Source: an uncultured Clostridia bacterium (GTDB taxonomy: Bacteria > Bacillota > Clostridia > Oscillospirales > Ruminococcaceae). From it: a DNA stretch of 7,538 bases. A program made the position numbers and the translations under genes. A model generated the notes under the pieces. The model was not told the DNA's origin. It did no database searches and was given only the letters and a program-made list of their open reading frames with translations. Position 1 is the first letter of the stretch. Every line of letters starts with the position of its first letter. Below are positions 1 through 5,532 of the stretch, one piece after another. The stretch is from positions 1 to 7,538 of the forward strand of contig CAMDZU010000057.1 in the NCBI GenBank assembly GCA_945910715.1, given 5' to 3'.

Positions 1-945
1 GTAAGCCTTTTCCGCTCCCTCTTTCATACACTGATTGAGGTAATCCTTATTGTTGATAAGGTCGGCAAAGGTTTTCTGCATTGGCGCTAACATATCCGCA
101 ACTGATTCGCCTACCGCCAGCTTGAAATCGCCGTAGCCCTTGCCTGCAAATTCCCTTTCGATTTCCTCAAAGGACTTTTCGGTAACGGCGCTGTAAATGG
201 ACATAAGGTTGTTTATTCCCGCCTTGCCCTCACGGTAGCAGATTTCAGCCTCGCTGTCTGTAACGGCACGCTTGAACTTTCTTATAATAGTGTCCTTGTC
301 ATCAAGAATGCTTACGCTTGCGTTGGGGTTTTCGTCCGACTTGGACATTTTCTTGTCAGGCTCCTGAAGGGACATTATCTTTGCGGAAACCTTGGGAATA
401 TAGCCATCGGGCATTGTGAATACGTTGCCGTAAATCTGATTGAAGCGCTGGGCAATGTTTCTTGTAAGCTCAAGGTGCTGCTTCTGATCAATTCCCACGG
501 GCACAAGGTCAGCCTGATAAAGGAGAATGTCAGCCGCCATAAGCACGGGGTATGTGAAAAGACCTGCGTTGATGTTTTCGGGGTGCTTTGCGGATTTGTC
601 CTTGAACTGAGTCATTCTCGAAAGCTCGCCGAACTGGGTATAGCAGGACAAAATCCACGAAAGCTCGGAATGAGCGCAGTTGTGACCCTGAACAAAGCAG
701 ATTGACTTTTCGGGGTCGATTCCCATTGCGATAAGCAGAGCGTAGCTCTCCCTTATCTGCTTTCTAAGCTTTTCGGGGTCCTGTCTTACGGTGATAGAAT
801 GCAGGTCGGCAATGCTGAAAGCGCAGTCATACTCGTCCTGAAGCTTAACCCAGTTGGTGAGCGCTCCGAGATAGTTGCCGAGATGTGGTGTATTTGTTGG
901 CTGAATTGCGCTGAAAATGCGCTTTTTCTTTTCTGTGTTTTCCAT
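1..945 (-). CDS. trpS: Tryptophanyl-tRNA synthetase, C-terminus cut by window edge
   Basis: This cytoplasmic class I aminoacyl-tRNA synthetase charges tRNA-Trp with tryptophan using ATP. The frame is open from the ATG at 943-945 to base 1, giving 315 codons without a stop. Family members are about 330-340 residues, so roughly the last 15-25 are missing. Visible signatures are the HIGH-type motif PTNTPHLGN at residues 16-24 (His21, Asn24) and the KMSKS loop at 199-203, in the context DKKMSKSDE. The segment around GIDQKQHLELTRNIAQRFN is also typical of TrpRS. The start is supported by AAAGGA about 8 bases upstream and by the fit of the N-terminus ahead of HLGN. The gene begins 17 bp after the aminotransferase stop, in the same direction and with no terminator between, so the two are probably co-transcribed. 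No T-box leader is present in that gap, although trpS genes in Firmicutes often have one. Confidence 0.95.
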   Translation of the reverse strand, partial: MENTEKKKRIFSAIQPTNTPHLGNYLGALTNWVKLQDEYDCAFSIADLHSITVRQDPEKLRKQIRESYALLIAMGIDPEKSICFVQGHNCAHSELSWILSCYTQFGELSRMTQFKDKSAKHPENINAGLFTYPVLMAADILLYQADLVPVGIDQKQHLELTRNIAQRFNQIYGNVFTMPDGYIPKVSAKIMSLQEPDKKMSKSDENPNASVSILDDKDTIIRKFKRAVTDSEAEICYREGKAGINNLMSIYSAVTEKSFEEIEREFAGKGYGDFKLAVGESVADMLAPMQKTFADLINNKDYLNQCMKEGAEKAY

Positions 946-962
946 TTTATTATCCTTTTAAT

Positions 963-2144
963 TTATTTGTACATTGTCTTTGCAACGGCTGCAAGAATGT
1001 CAACACCCTTTTCAATCTGCTCGTCGGTAGGTGTGGAGAAATTAAGGCGGAATGAAAGCGAGGGCGCCTTTTCGTCAACGTTGAAAGCATTGCCCGGAAC
1101 GACAGCAACCTTGTTTTCAACAGCCTTTTTGCAGAAATAATTCATATCCCCGTCGGGAAGCGTACCCCAGATAAACAGACCGCCCTCTGGCTCTGTGAAC
1201 TTTATCGACCCGGGCATTTTGTACTTCAGGTTGTTTAACATAAGATCGCATTTCTTTCTGTAAATTGCACGAAGTCCCTCAAGATGCTGCTCAAAATCAA
1301 CGGTGGTAAGGAACTTGTGCGCCAGCATCTGCGCCCATATATTCGTATGTACGGTGGAAACCTGCAATGTTACGATTGCCTTTGAAACAATGTCTGCGTC
1401 CGCAACCATATAGCCTACACGAAGTCCCGGAGCAAGGGTCTTTGAGAAAGTGCCCATGTAGATTACATGGCCCTTTGTGTCAAGGGACTTGATAGATGGA
1501 ACGTCCTCGCCCATAAAGCGTAAATCGCCGTAGGGATTATCCTCCAGAATCAGTATATCATACTTGTATGCAAGCTCAAGAACCTGCTTTCTGCGTTCAA
1601 GAGTCATTGTTCTTCCCGTTGGATTCTGGAAGTTGGGGATAAGGTACAGGAAAGCGACACGTCTGTTTTCCTTTAAGGTCTGCTCCAGCTTTTCAATGTC
1701 GATACCCTCGTCGTCCGACGGTACGCCCAGCATTTTTGCGTTGTAGGAGCGGAAGGAGTTAAGGGAGCCGATAAAGGACGGGTCCTCGCAGATAATTGCG
1801 TCCCCCTCGTTGCAGATACACTTTGCGGTCATTTCAATGCCCTGCTGCGCTCCTGCGGTGATGATAAGGTTGTCGTTGCCCTTGAAAATGCCTTTCTTTG
1901 CAAGGTCTGCCTTCAAGTAATCACGGAGCGGAGTGTAGCCCTCCGAAACCGAATACTGAAGCGCTCCGATTGGATTTTCCGCAAAAATTTCGTCGGAAAG
2001 CTTTCGTATAGTATCAACAGGAAAAGCCTCGGGAGCGGGGTTGCCTGCGGCAAAGCTTATTACCTCGGGGTCTGCCGTAAATTTGAGTATTTCACGGATA
2101 GCCGACGGCTGAAGTCCCGAAACTCTGTGAGAAAATGCGTTCAT
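963..2144 (-). CDS. PLP-dependent class I/II aminotransferase (2-aminoadipate/aromatic-type)
   Basis: This is a cytosolic fold-type I aminotransferase of 393 residues, a normal full length. The sequence shows the N-terminal SFAAGNPAPEAFP segment (about 30-42), YSVSEGYTPLRDYL, and the PLP-phosphate contact TAGAQQGIE. It also shows NFQNPTG with Asn174, LEDNPYGD with Asp202 (pyridine nitrogen) and Tyr205, the Schiff-base lysine Lys235 in TFSKTLAPGLRVGY, Arg242, and the substrate-carboxylate arginine Arg366 in FRLNFS. All catalytic positions are intact. The family includes LysN-like 2-aminoadipate aminotransferases, aromatic aminotransferases and the catalytic half of MocR regulators. This protein has no GntR-type HTH domain, so it is an enzyme and not a MocR regulator. 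The amino donor and acceptor cannot be read from sequence. Placement directly ahead of trpS hints at amino acid metabolism, possibly aromatic, but that is inference. The start has GGTGA about 5 bases upstream and a good promoter at 2186-2214. Confidence 0.9.
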   Translation of the reverse strand: MNAFSHRVSGLQPSAIREILKFTADPEVISFAAGNPAPEAFPVDTIRKLSDEIFAENPIGALQYSVSEGYTPLRDYLKADLAKKGIFKGNDNLIITAGAQQGIEMTAKCICNEGDAIICEDPSFIGSLNSFRSYNAKMLGVPSDDEGIDIEKLEQTLKENRRVAFLYLIPNFQNPTGRTMTLERRKQVLELAYKYDILILEDNPYGDLRFMGEDVPSIKSLDTKGHVIYMGTFSKTLAPGLRVGYMVADADIVSKAIVTLQVSTVHTNIWAQMLAHKFLTTVDFEQHLEGLRAIYRKKCDLMLNNLKYKMPGSIKFTEPEGGLFIWGTLPDGDMNYFCKKAVENKVAVVPGNAFNVDEKAPSLSFRLNFSTPTDEQIEKGVDILAAVAKTMYK

Positions 2145-2185
2145 AAATTCACCGTTCTTTCTTTGTTATTTAATAATTAAGTTTT

Positions 2186-2214
2186 ATTGTATCACATTAT
2201 GCAATATTTTTCAA
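2186..2214 (-). promoter_or_regulatory. SigA-type promoter for the aminotransferase-trpS operon
   Basis: On the minus strand TTGAAA (2214-2209) is separated by exactly 17 bp from TACAAT (2191-2186), close to the housekeeping consensus. Transcription should start near 2179, leaving a short leader of about 35 bases before the ATG at 2144. That is too short for a T-box or riboswitch. The dyad at 2196-2229 places one arm inside the spacer and the other just upstream of the -35, so a bound regulator would block polymerase. Confidence 0.75.
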
Positions 2215-2229
2215 GAGTTTTTGCATAAT
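2196..2229. promoter_or_regulatory. Candidate operator dyad ATTATGCAA-N16-TTGCATAAT
   Basis: This is a perfect 9-bp inverted repeat: ATTATGCAA at 2196-2204 and TTGCATAAT at 2221-2229, with centres 25 bp apart. The -35 hexamer of the leftward promoter lies between the arms and the left arm sits in the -35/-10 spacer. The geometry suits repression of the aminotransferase promoter. No regulator gene is visible in the window, so the binding protein is unknown. Confidence 0.45.
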
Positions 2230-2270
2230 TGGCGCAAGTTTTGCCATTCAGATATTCATTTTTGCGCCAA
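2229..2270. promoter_or_regulatory. Candidate operator dyad TTGGCGCAA-N24-TTGCGCCAA
   Basis: This is a second perfect 9-bp inverted repeat: TTGGCGCAA at 2229-2237 and TTGCGCCAA at 2262-2270. The centres are 33 bp apart, about three helical turns. It abuts the first dyad and lies between the two divergent promoters, upstream of both -35 boxes. Its arms are GC-rich in an otherwise AT-rich spacer. No T-tract follows either arm, so an intrinsic terminator is unlikely. A transcription factor site is the better reading. Confidence 0.4.
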
Positions 2271-2294
2271 AGACATATTTTTTCGCAAAAACAC

Positions 2295-2323
2295 TTGAAA
2301 AAAAGCAGAAAATAATATATAAT
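2295..2323 (+). promoter_or_regulatory. SigA-type promoter for the scaffold-GGGtGRT operon
   Basis: TTGAAA at 2295-2300, a 17-bp spacer, and a perfect TATAAT at 2318-2323 form a near-consensus housekeeping promoter. The expected start is near 2330, just 5-10 bases before the MITE-like element. The mRNA leader would therefore be about 228 bases long and carry the whole element. I saw no equally good promoter between the element and the ATG at 2559. Confidence 0.75.
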
Positions 2324-2336
2324 TAGACTGTATGTT

Positions 2337-2356
2337 AAGGAAGCACTGATTAGATC
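2337..2356 (+). repeat. Left terminal inverted repeat of the MITE-like element
   Basis: These 20 bases pair with 2492-2511 at 18 Watson-Crick positions plus two G-U wobbles in RNA. In the rightward transcript they would close a long stem around the element. Confidence 0.7.
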
Positions 2357-2509
2357 CGGTGCGTAGATTGCGCCGCAGATTTTTCGCCGGATTGTATAAA
2401 GAGAGCGCAGGCGGGCTGCTGCCCGTCAAGCGAAATTTGTGCAATATGGCGGAAAATTTGCAAGCAAGATGCGTGCCAAGCTGTCAGGCGTGATTTAATC
2501 AGTGTTTCC
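2339..2509. mobile_element. MITE-like non-autonomous element with terminal inverted repeats
   Basis: The ends are 18-base inverted repeats, GGAAGCACTGATTAGATC at 2339-2356 and the complement of 2492-2509, matching at 16 of 18. Including the flanking AA/TT the match is 18 of 20. In plus-strand RNA both mismatches become G-U pairs. The interior has no convincing ORF but has smaller hairpins: ATCCGG 2354-2359 with CCGGAT 2387-2392, and CGGGC 2412-2416 with GCCCG 2421-2425. The flanks TTAA (2335-2338) and TTGA (2510-2513) could be a decayed 4-bp target duplication, which together with the GGAA-type ends weakly recalls IS5-family elements. No transposase is present. Alternatively this could be a structured cis-acting leader RNA. 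Copy number in the genome would decide. Confidence 0.6.
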
Positions 2510-2511
2510 TT
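2492..2511 (-). repeat. Right terminal inverted repeat of the MITE-like element
   Basis: This is the partner of 2337-2356. It ends 29 bases before the AAAGGAG ribosome binding site (2540-2546) of the scaffold gene, so pairing with the left arm should leave translation initiation exposed. Confidence 0.7.
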
Positions 2512-2558
2512 GATAAAAAACATTGTTTGCAAAACGTTGAAAGGAGCTTTAAAAAGCA

Positions 2559-3257
2559 ATGAGTTGTATCTTATCAAACGAAGTTGAACACATGACCTAT
2601 GTTGCTAAGGGTTGCAACCACGGTCCGGCCCCTATTCCCGAGGAGGGAAAGTGGGTTAAATCCACACAGATTACCGACATCAGCGGTCTTACACACGGTG
2701 TAGGCTGGTGCGCACCTCAGCAGGGTACCTGCAAGCTGACATTAAACGTTAAGGAAGGCGTTATCAAGGAAGCCCTTGTTGAAACAATCGGCTGCTCCGG
2801 TATGACACACTCCGCTGCTATGGCAGGCGAAATCCTCCCCGGCAAGACAATCCTCGAAGCTCTTAACACAGACCTTGTATGCGACGCTATCAACGTTGCT
2901 ATGAGAGAGCTGTTCTTACAGATCGTTTACGGCCGTACACAGACTGCTTTCTCCGAAAACGGTCTTCCAATCGGCGCAGGTCTTGAGGACTTAGGCAAGG
3001 GTCTCCGCTCACAGGTTGGTACAATCTTCTCCACAGAAGCTAAGGGCGTTCGTTATATGGAAATGGCTGAGGGTTATATCACATCTCTCGGTCTTGACGA
3101 AAACGACCAGGTTATCGGTTATCAGTTCGTTAAGGTCGGCAAGATGCTTGAAGATATCCGTCACGGCAAGACTCCTGACGAAGCATACAAGGCAAACTGC
3201 GGTCAGTACGGCAGATACGATGACGCCGTAAAGAAGATCGACCCGCGTGAAGAATAA
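2559..3257 (+). CDS. NifU/IscU-like iron-sulfur cluster assembly scaffold protein
   Basis: This 232-residue cytosolic protein belongs to the IscU/NifU-N fold family, which builds Fe-S clusters on conserved cysteines. The best anchor is residues 78-102, where GCSGMTHSAAMAGEILPGKT resembles the IscU GCGSAIASSS segment followed by GKTLDEAL, making Cys79 the likely counterpart of IscU Cys63. Cys51 and Cys58 in GWCAPQQGTCKLTLNV lie where IscU has its first cysteine but are shifted relative to it, and Cys108 is a further candidate ligand. At 232 residues it is about 100 longer than IscU, with a family-specific C-terminal half. The start at 2559 has AAAGGAG 12 bases upstream. The next in-frame ATG (2592) has no ribosome binding site. 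The gene ends in tandem TAA stops and the GGGtGRT gene begins 20 bp later. No cysteine desulfurase or SUF gene is nearby. Codon use is strongly biased, with AAG for nearly every lysine. Confidence 0.88.
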   Translation: MSCILSNEVEHMTYVAKGCNHGPAPIPEEGKWVKSTQITDISGLTHGVGWCAPQQGTCKLTLNVKEGVIKEALVETIGCSGMTHSAAMAGEILPGKTILEALNTDLVCDAINVAMRELFLQIVYGRTQTAFSENGLPIGAGLEDLGKGLRSQVGTIFSTEAKGVRYMEMAEGYITSLGLDENDQVIGYQFVKVGKMLEDIRHGKTPDEAYKANCGQYGRYDDAVKKIDPREE

Positions 3258-3260
3258 TAA

Positions 3261-3269
3261 AGGGAGGAG
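3261..3269 (+). promoter_or_regulatory. Strong ribosome binding site of the GGGtGRT gene
   Basis: AGGGAGGAG lies 8 bases before the ATG at 3278, immediately after the tandem stops of the scaffold gene. It fixes the start and suggests efficient translation. Confidence 0.8.
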
Positions 3270-3277
3270 TAAATACA

Positions 3278-4279
3278 ATGGCTAAGTTTGAAGGACAGGA
3301 AAGACGTGCAGCCAAGATTGCTGCTTGTCTTGAAACACTTGGAATGAAGGAAATCGAAGAAGCTCGTGATTTATGTCTTTCCAAGGGTATTGATGTAGAA
3401 AAGATTGTAAAGGGCGTTCAGCCTATCGCATTTGAAAATGCTGTTTGGGCTTACACCCTTGGTACAGCTATCGCTCTCAAGAGAGGCGTTAAGAAGGCTT
3501 CCGAAGCTGCTGCAGTAATCGGCGAGGGCTTACAGACCTTCTGCGTTCCCGGCTCCGTAGCTGAAAACAGACAGGTTGGTTTAGGTCACGGCAACCTTGG
3601 CGCAATGCTGCTTGAAGAGTCAACAGACTGCTTCTGCTTCCTTGCAGGTCACGAATCCTTTGCTGCCGCAGAGGGCGCTATCGGTATTGCAAGAACAGCT
3701 AACAAGGCTCGTAAAAAGCCATTAAGAGTTATCCTTAACGGTCTTGGCAAGGACGCTGCTTATATCATTTCAAGAATCAACGGCTTCACATACGTTGAAA
3801 CCGATTACGATATTCCAACAGATACACTTAAGATCGTAAGAGAAGTTCCGTTCTCAACAGGCGACAAGTCAAAGGTTCGCTGCTACGGCGCTAACGACCC
3901 GATCGAGGGTGTTGCTATCATGCGCTTTGAAAAGGTTGAGGTTTCCATCACAGGTAACTCCACAAACCCAACACGTTTCCAGCACTTAGTTGCAGGTCAG
4001 TACAAGAAGTGGTGCAATGAAAACGGCAAGAAGTACTTCTCCGTTGCTTCCGGCGGCGGCACAGGACGTACACTTCACCCCGACAACGTTGCTGCAGGTC
4101 CTGCTTCCTACGGCTTAACAGACGCTCTTGGCAGAATGCACGGCGACGCTCAGTTCGCAGGCTCATCCTCTGTTCCGGCTCACGTTGAAATGATGGGTCT
4201 TATCGGTATGGGCAACAACCCTATGGTTGGCGCTACTGTTGCTTGTGCGGTTGCTGTTGAGGAAGCTATGAAGGGCTGA
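3278..4279 (+). CDS. GGGtGRT-family protein of unknown function
   Basis: This 333-residue protein is recognised by the family signature GGGTGRT at residues 259-265, in the context VASGGGTGRTLHPDN. Other visible segments are a Lys/Glu/Ala-rich helical N-terminus, FCVPGSVAENRQVGLGHGNLG (about 88-108), a cysteine and histidine cluster at C118, C120 and H125 in DCFCFLAGHESFAAAEG, and a glycine-rich end with MMGLIGMGNNPMVGA. There is no signal peptide or clear transmembrane segment, so it is probably cytosolic. From memory, the family occurs in many anaerobic Firmicutes beside the NifU-like scaffold found here. I know of no assigned reaction. The glycine-rich loop could bind a nucleotide or phosphate and the cysteines could hold a metal, but both ideas are speculative. 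Lysine is almost always AAG, which points to high expression. Confidence 0.88.
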   Translation: MAKFEGQERRAAKIAACLETLGMKEIEEARDLCLSKGIDVEKIVKGVQPIAFENAVWAYTLGTAIALKRGVKKASEAAAVIGEGLQTFCVPGSVAENRQVGLGHGNLGAMLLEESTDCFCFLAGHESFAAAEGAIGIARTANKARKKPLRVILNGLGKDAAYIISRINGFTYVETDYDIPTDTLKIVREVPFSTGDKSKVRCYGANDPIEGVAIMRFEKVEVSITGNSTNPTRFQHLVAGQYKKWCNENGKKYFSVASGGGTGRTLHPDNVAAGPASYGLTDALGRMHGDAQFAGSSSVPAHVEMMGLIGMGNNPMVGATVACAVAVEEAMKG

Positions 4280-4290
4280 TTTAACGGTAA
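4280..4290 (+). repeat. TTTAACGGTAA, first copy of a near-identical pair
   Basis: This 11-base sequence directly follows the GGGtGRT stop codon. It matches TTTAACGATAA at 4336-4346 at 10 of 11 positions, 56 bp away. It could be part of an attachment core or a recombinase site, but short AT-rich matches also arise by chance. Confidence 0.3.
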
Positions 4291-4335
4291 AATGCGGTTT
4301 TAATGGTGTTAAACTGCTTTGAATTATGCTGTGTT

Positions 4336-4346
4336 TTTAACGATAA
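4336..4346 (+). repeat. TTTAACGATAA, second copy of the pair
   Basis: This second copy leads straight into the AAGAC repeat array, so the likely element boundary lies in or near the 4280-4346 interval. No other gene or hairpin of note lies between the two copies. Confidence 0.3.
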
Positions 4347-4390
4347 GACACACATAAGACGCAAGCAAGACACACCTATAAGACACAAAT
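4343..4390 (+). repeat. Array of four phased AAGACRCA direct repeats (candidate integrase/Xis arm sites)
   Basis: AAGAC begins at 4345, 4356, 4367 and 4380, spaced 11, 11 and 13 bp. The extended units are TAAGACACACA, TAAGACGCAAG, CAAGACACACC and TAAGACACAAA. Near-helical phasing puts the sites on one face of DNA. The array lies just beyond the integrase 3' end, where arm-type integrase or excisionase sites of integrated elements are often found. Units are too short and adjacent to be CRISPR. Confidence 0.5.
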
Positions 4391-4392
4391 AT

Positions 4393-4425
4393 AAGGCGGT
4401 CGCTATAAAAAGTGACCGCCTTTTT
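4393..4425. terminator. Bidirectional intrinsic terminator between convergent operons
   Basis: A 12-bp stem (4393-4404 with 4411-4422, one G-U pair, core GGCGGTC/GACCGCC) closes a six-base ATAAAA loop. On the plus strand it runs into TTTTT, a good terminator for the scaffold-GGGtGRT transcript. On the minus strand it begins 6 bases after the integrase stop and is followed by a weaker U-rich tract, so it may also end the element's transcript. If it belongs to the element, the GGGtGRT operon is now using a terminator it acquired with the insertion. Confidence 0.8.
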
Positions 4426-4428
4426 ATG

Positions 4429-5475
4429 TCATTCTATCTTTTCAATCTCCTGACGCAGACTATCAAATGTACGGTGAGTATAAACTCGCTCGGTAACATC
4501 TCCAATCTGATGACCAACAATCAGTTTCAGGCTGTATTCGTCCATTCCTGCCAGCTTTGCCCTTGTTATAAAGGTATGACGGGTTTCGTGAGGGTGGTGA
4601 TTCATACCCAGATACTCCATAATCTCCTTGAATCGCTGAATGTACTTGTCGTAAGTCATAGCATTGCCTGTTGGACTGTCCTCAGCGGTGAAAAGCGTAC
4701 TGTTATTCTGATTGTATCGGGCTTTTATCAGCGGTAGTATCTTTGAATGAATAGGCACATATCGGTTCTTACCGGCGTCGGTTTTTATACCGCCGAACAT
4801 AGTGCCGTTTTCAAAGTCAATATCCGCCGTTTTCAGCATAGCAAGTTCACTGGGTCGCCAACCCGAATATATCCCGATTAACACCATATCCACATAAGGA
4901 AATCCGATATTGTCCCATAGCTGCTGAATTTCCATATCAGAAAAAGGAACAATCTGCCGTGAGGCTGTTTTCTTCTTTACAGGCTTGCAGAGAGCAGCGT
5001 AATCCTTATCAATTATTTCGTGCTTCATCGCATACTTGAACATAAGGTTGTAAAGGGATTTCATACGCTTTTTTGTATCATCACCCACTTGTGCGTTCTT
5101 TATGGTTTGCTCAAGGTGTTCGGCTCTAATGTCCCTCATACGATAATTCCACAGCGGCTTGCTATGCTTATACGCCGCCCTCCAGGTTCGGGTAGCAGAA
5201 ATACAAATTTCCTCGAAATGCTCTGCCGACCACTTTTCGTAAACCTCTGAAAAGGTTGTAGTGTTGCTTTTGACATCATACGGGTCTTTATTGTATTCCA
5301 CCAGTGCCTGCAAAGCCTCCTGCCTTGTAGCATAGTACCCGATGTTTATGTACTCCTGCCGTGTCTGTCCTGTTTCTTCGTCGATAATCCAGCCTTTTGT
5401 CTTGCGCACTCTCCACGGTTTGCGGCGCTTGCCGGGAAGTTTATATACCGAACCGAATCCATTAGGTTGCCTCAT
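4429..5475 (-). CDS. Tyrosine recombinase/integrase of the mobile element
   Basis: This 348-residue site-specific recombinase would integrate and excise the element by strand exchange between att sites. Its domains, in order, are an N-terminal arm-type DNA-binding domain (about 1-68, GSVYKLPGKRRKPWRVRKTKG then NIGYYATRQEALQAL), a core-binding SAM-like domain (about 72-165), and the catalytic domain (about 175-348). All catalytic residues are visible: Arg207 in SGWRPSE, Lys231 in the beta hairpin GGIKTDAGK, His296 and Arg299 in HPHETRHTF, His322 in VGHQ, and the nucleophile Tyr332 in RVYTHR. Length and architecture fit the Tn916-type integrases of Firmicutes. GGAGG sits 7 bases before the ATG at 5475. 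The gene follows the primase by 57 bp on the same strand and points at the repeat array and element end. I see no excisionase gene between it and its neighbours. Confidence 0.93.
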   Translation of the reverse strand: MRQPNGFGSVYKLPGKRRKPWRVRKTKGWIIDEETGQTRQEYINIGYYATRQEALQALVEYNKDPYDVKSNTTTFSEVYEKWSAEHFEEICISATRTWRAAYKHSKPLWNYRMRDIRAEHLEQTIKNAQVGDDTKKRMKSLYNLMFKYAMKHEIIDKDYAALCKPVKKKTASRQIVPFSDMEIQQLWDNIGFPYVDMVLIGIYSGWRPSELAMLKTADIDFENGTMFGGIKTDAGKNRYVPIHSKILPLIKARYNQNNSTLFTAEDSPTGNAMTYDKYIQRFKEIMEYLGMNHHPHETRHTFITRAKLAGMDEYSLKLIVGHQIGDVTERVYTHRTFDSLRQEIEKIE

Positions 5476-5532
5476 AAATCATCCTCCATAAAAACTATTG
5501 CTGAAAAGAAAAATCAGCGGACTGTTTGTGAC

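Noticed and set aside
946..962. T-box or terminator ahead of trpS
   Set aside because: Only 17 bp lie between the genes, enough for a ribosome binding site and nothing more.
475..1140. Plus-strand frames opposite trpS and the aminotransferase
   Set aside because: They are antisense shadows of well-supported genes, with no ribosome binding sites or family features.
2324..2558. A classical riboswitch in the 228-base leader
   Set aside because: I could not match it to any known riboswitch core, and the terminal inverted repeats are better explained by a MITE-like insertion. A leader RNA remains the alternative.
2256..2577. Two minus-strand reading frames (62 and 75 codons) across the MITE-like element
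   Set aside because: They arise from the inverted-repeat sequence and cover the rightward promoter and ribosome binding site. No recognisable protein features and no good start signals.
3009..3384. Frames overlapping the scaffold and GGGtGRT genes, on both strands
   Set aside because: They lie within strongly codon-biased real genes, have unnatural composition and share no family features.
4343..4390. CRISPR array
   Set aside because: Units are about 11 bp with no spacers and no cas genes are nearby.
4303..4737. 144-codon plus-strand frame across the junction and integrase 3' end
   Set aside because: It runs through the repeat array and terminator and is antisense to the catalytic domain of the integrase.
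5500..5518. Hairpin GCTGA/TCAGC between primase and integrase as a terminator or attenuator
   Set aside because: The stem is only 5 bp with a 9-base loop and the following T-tract is offset. Too weak to call.
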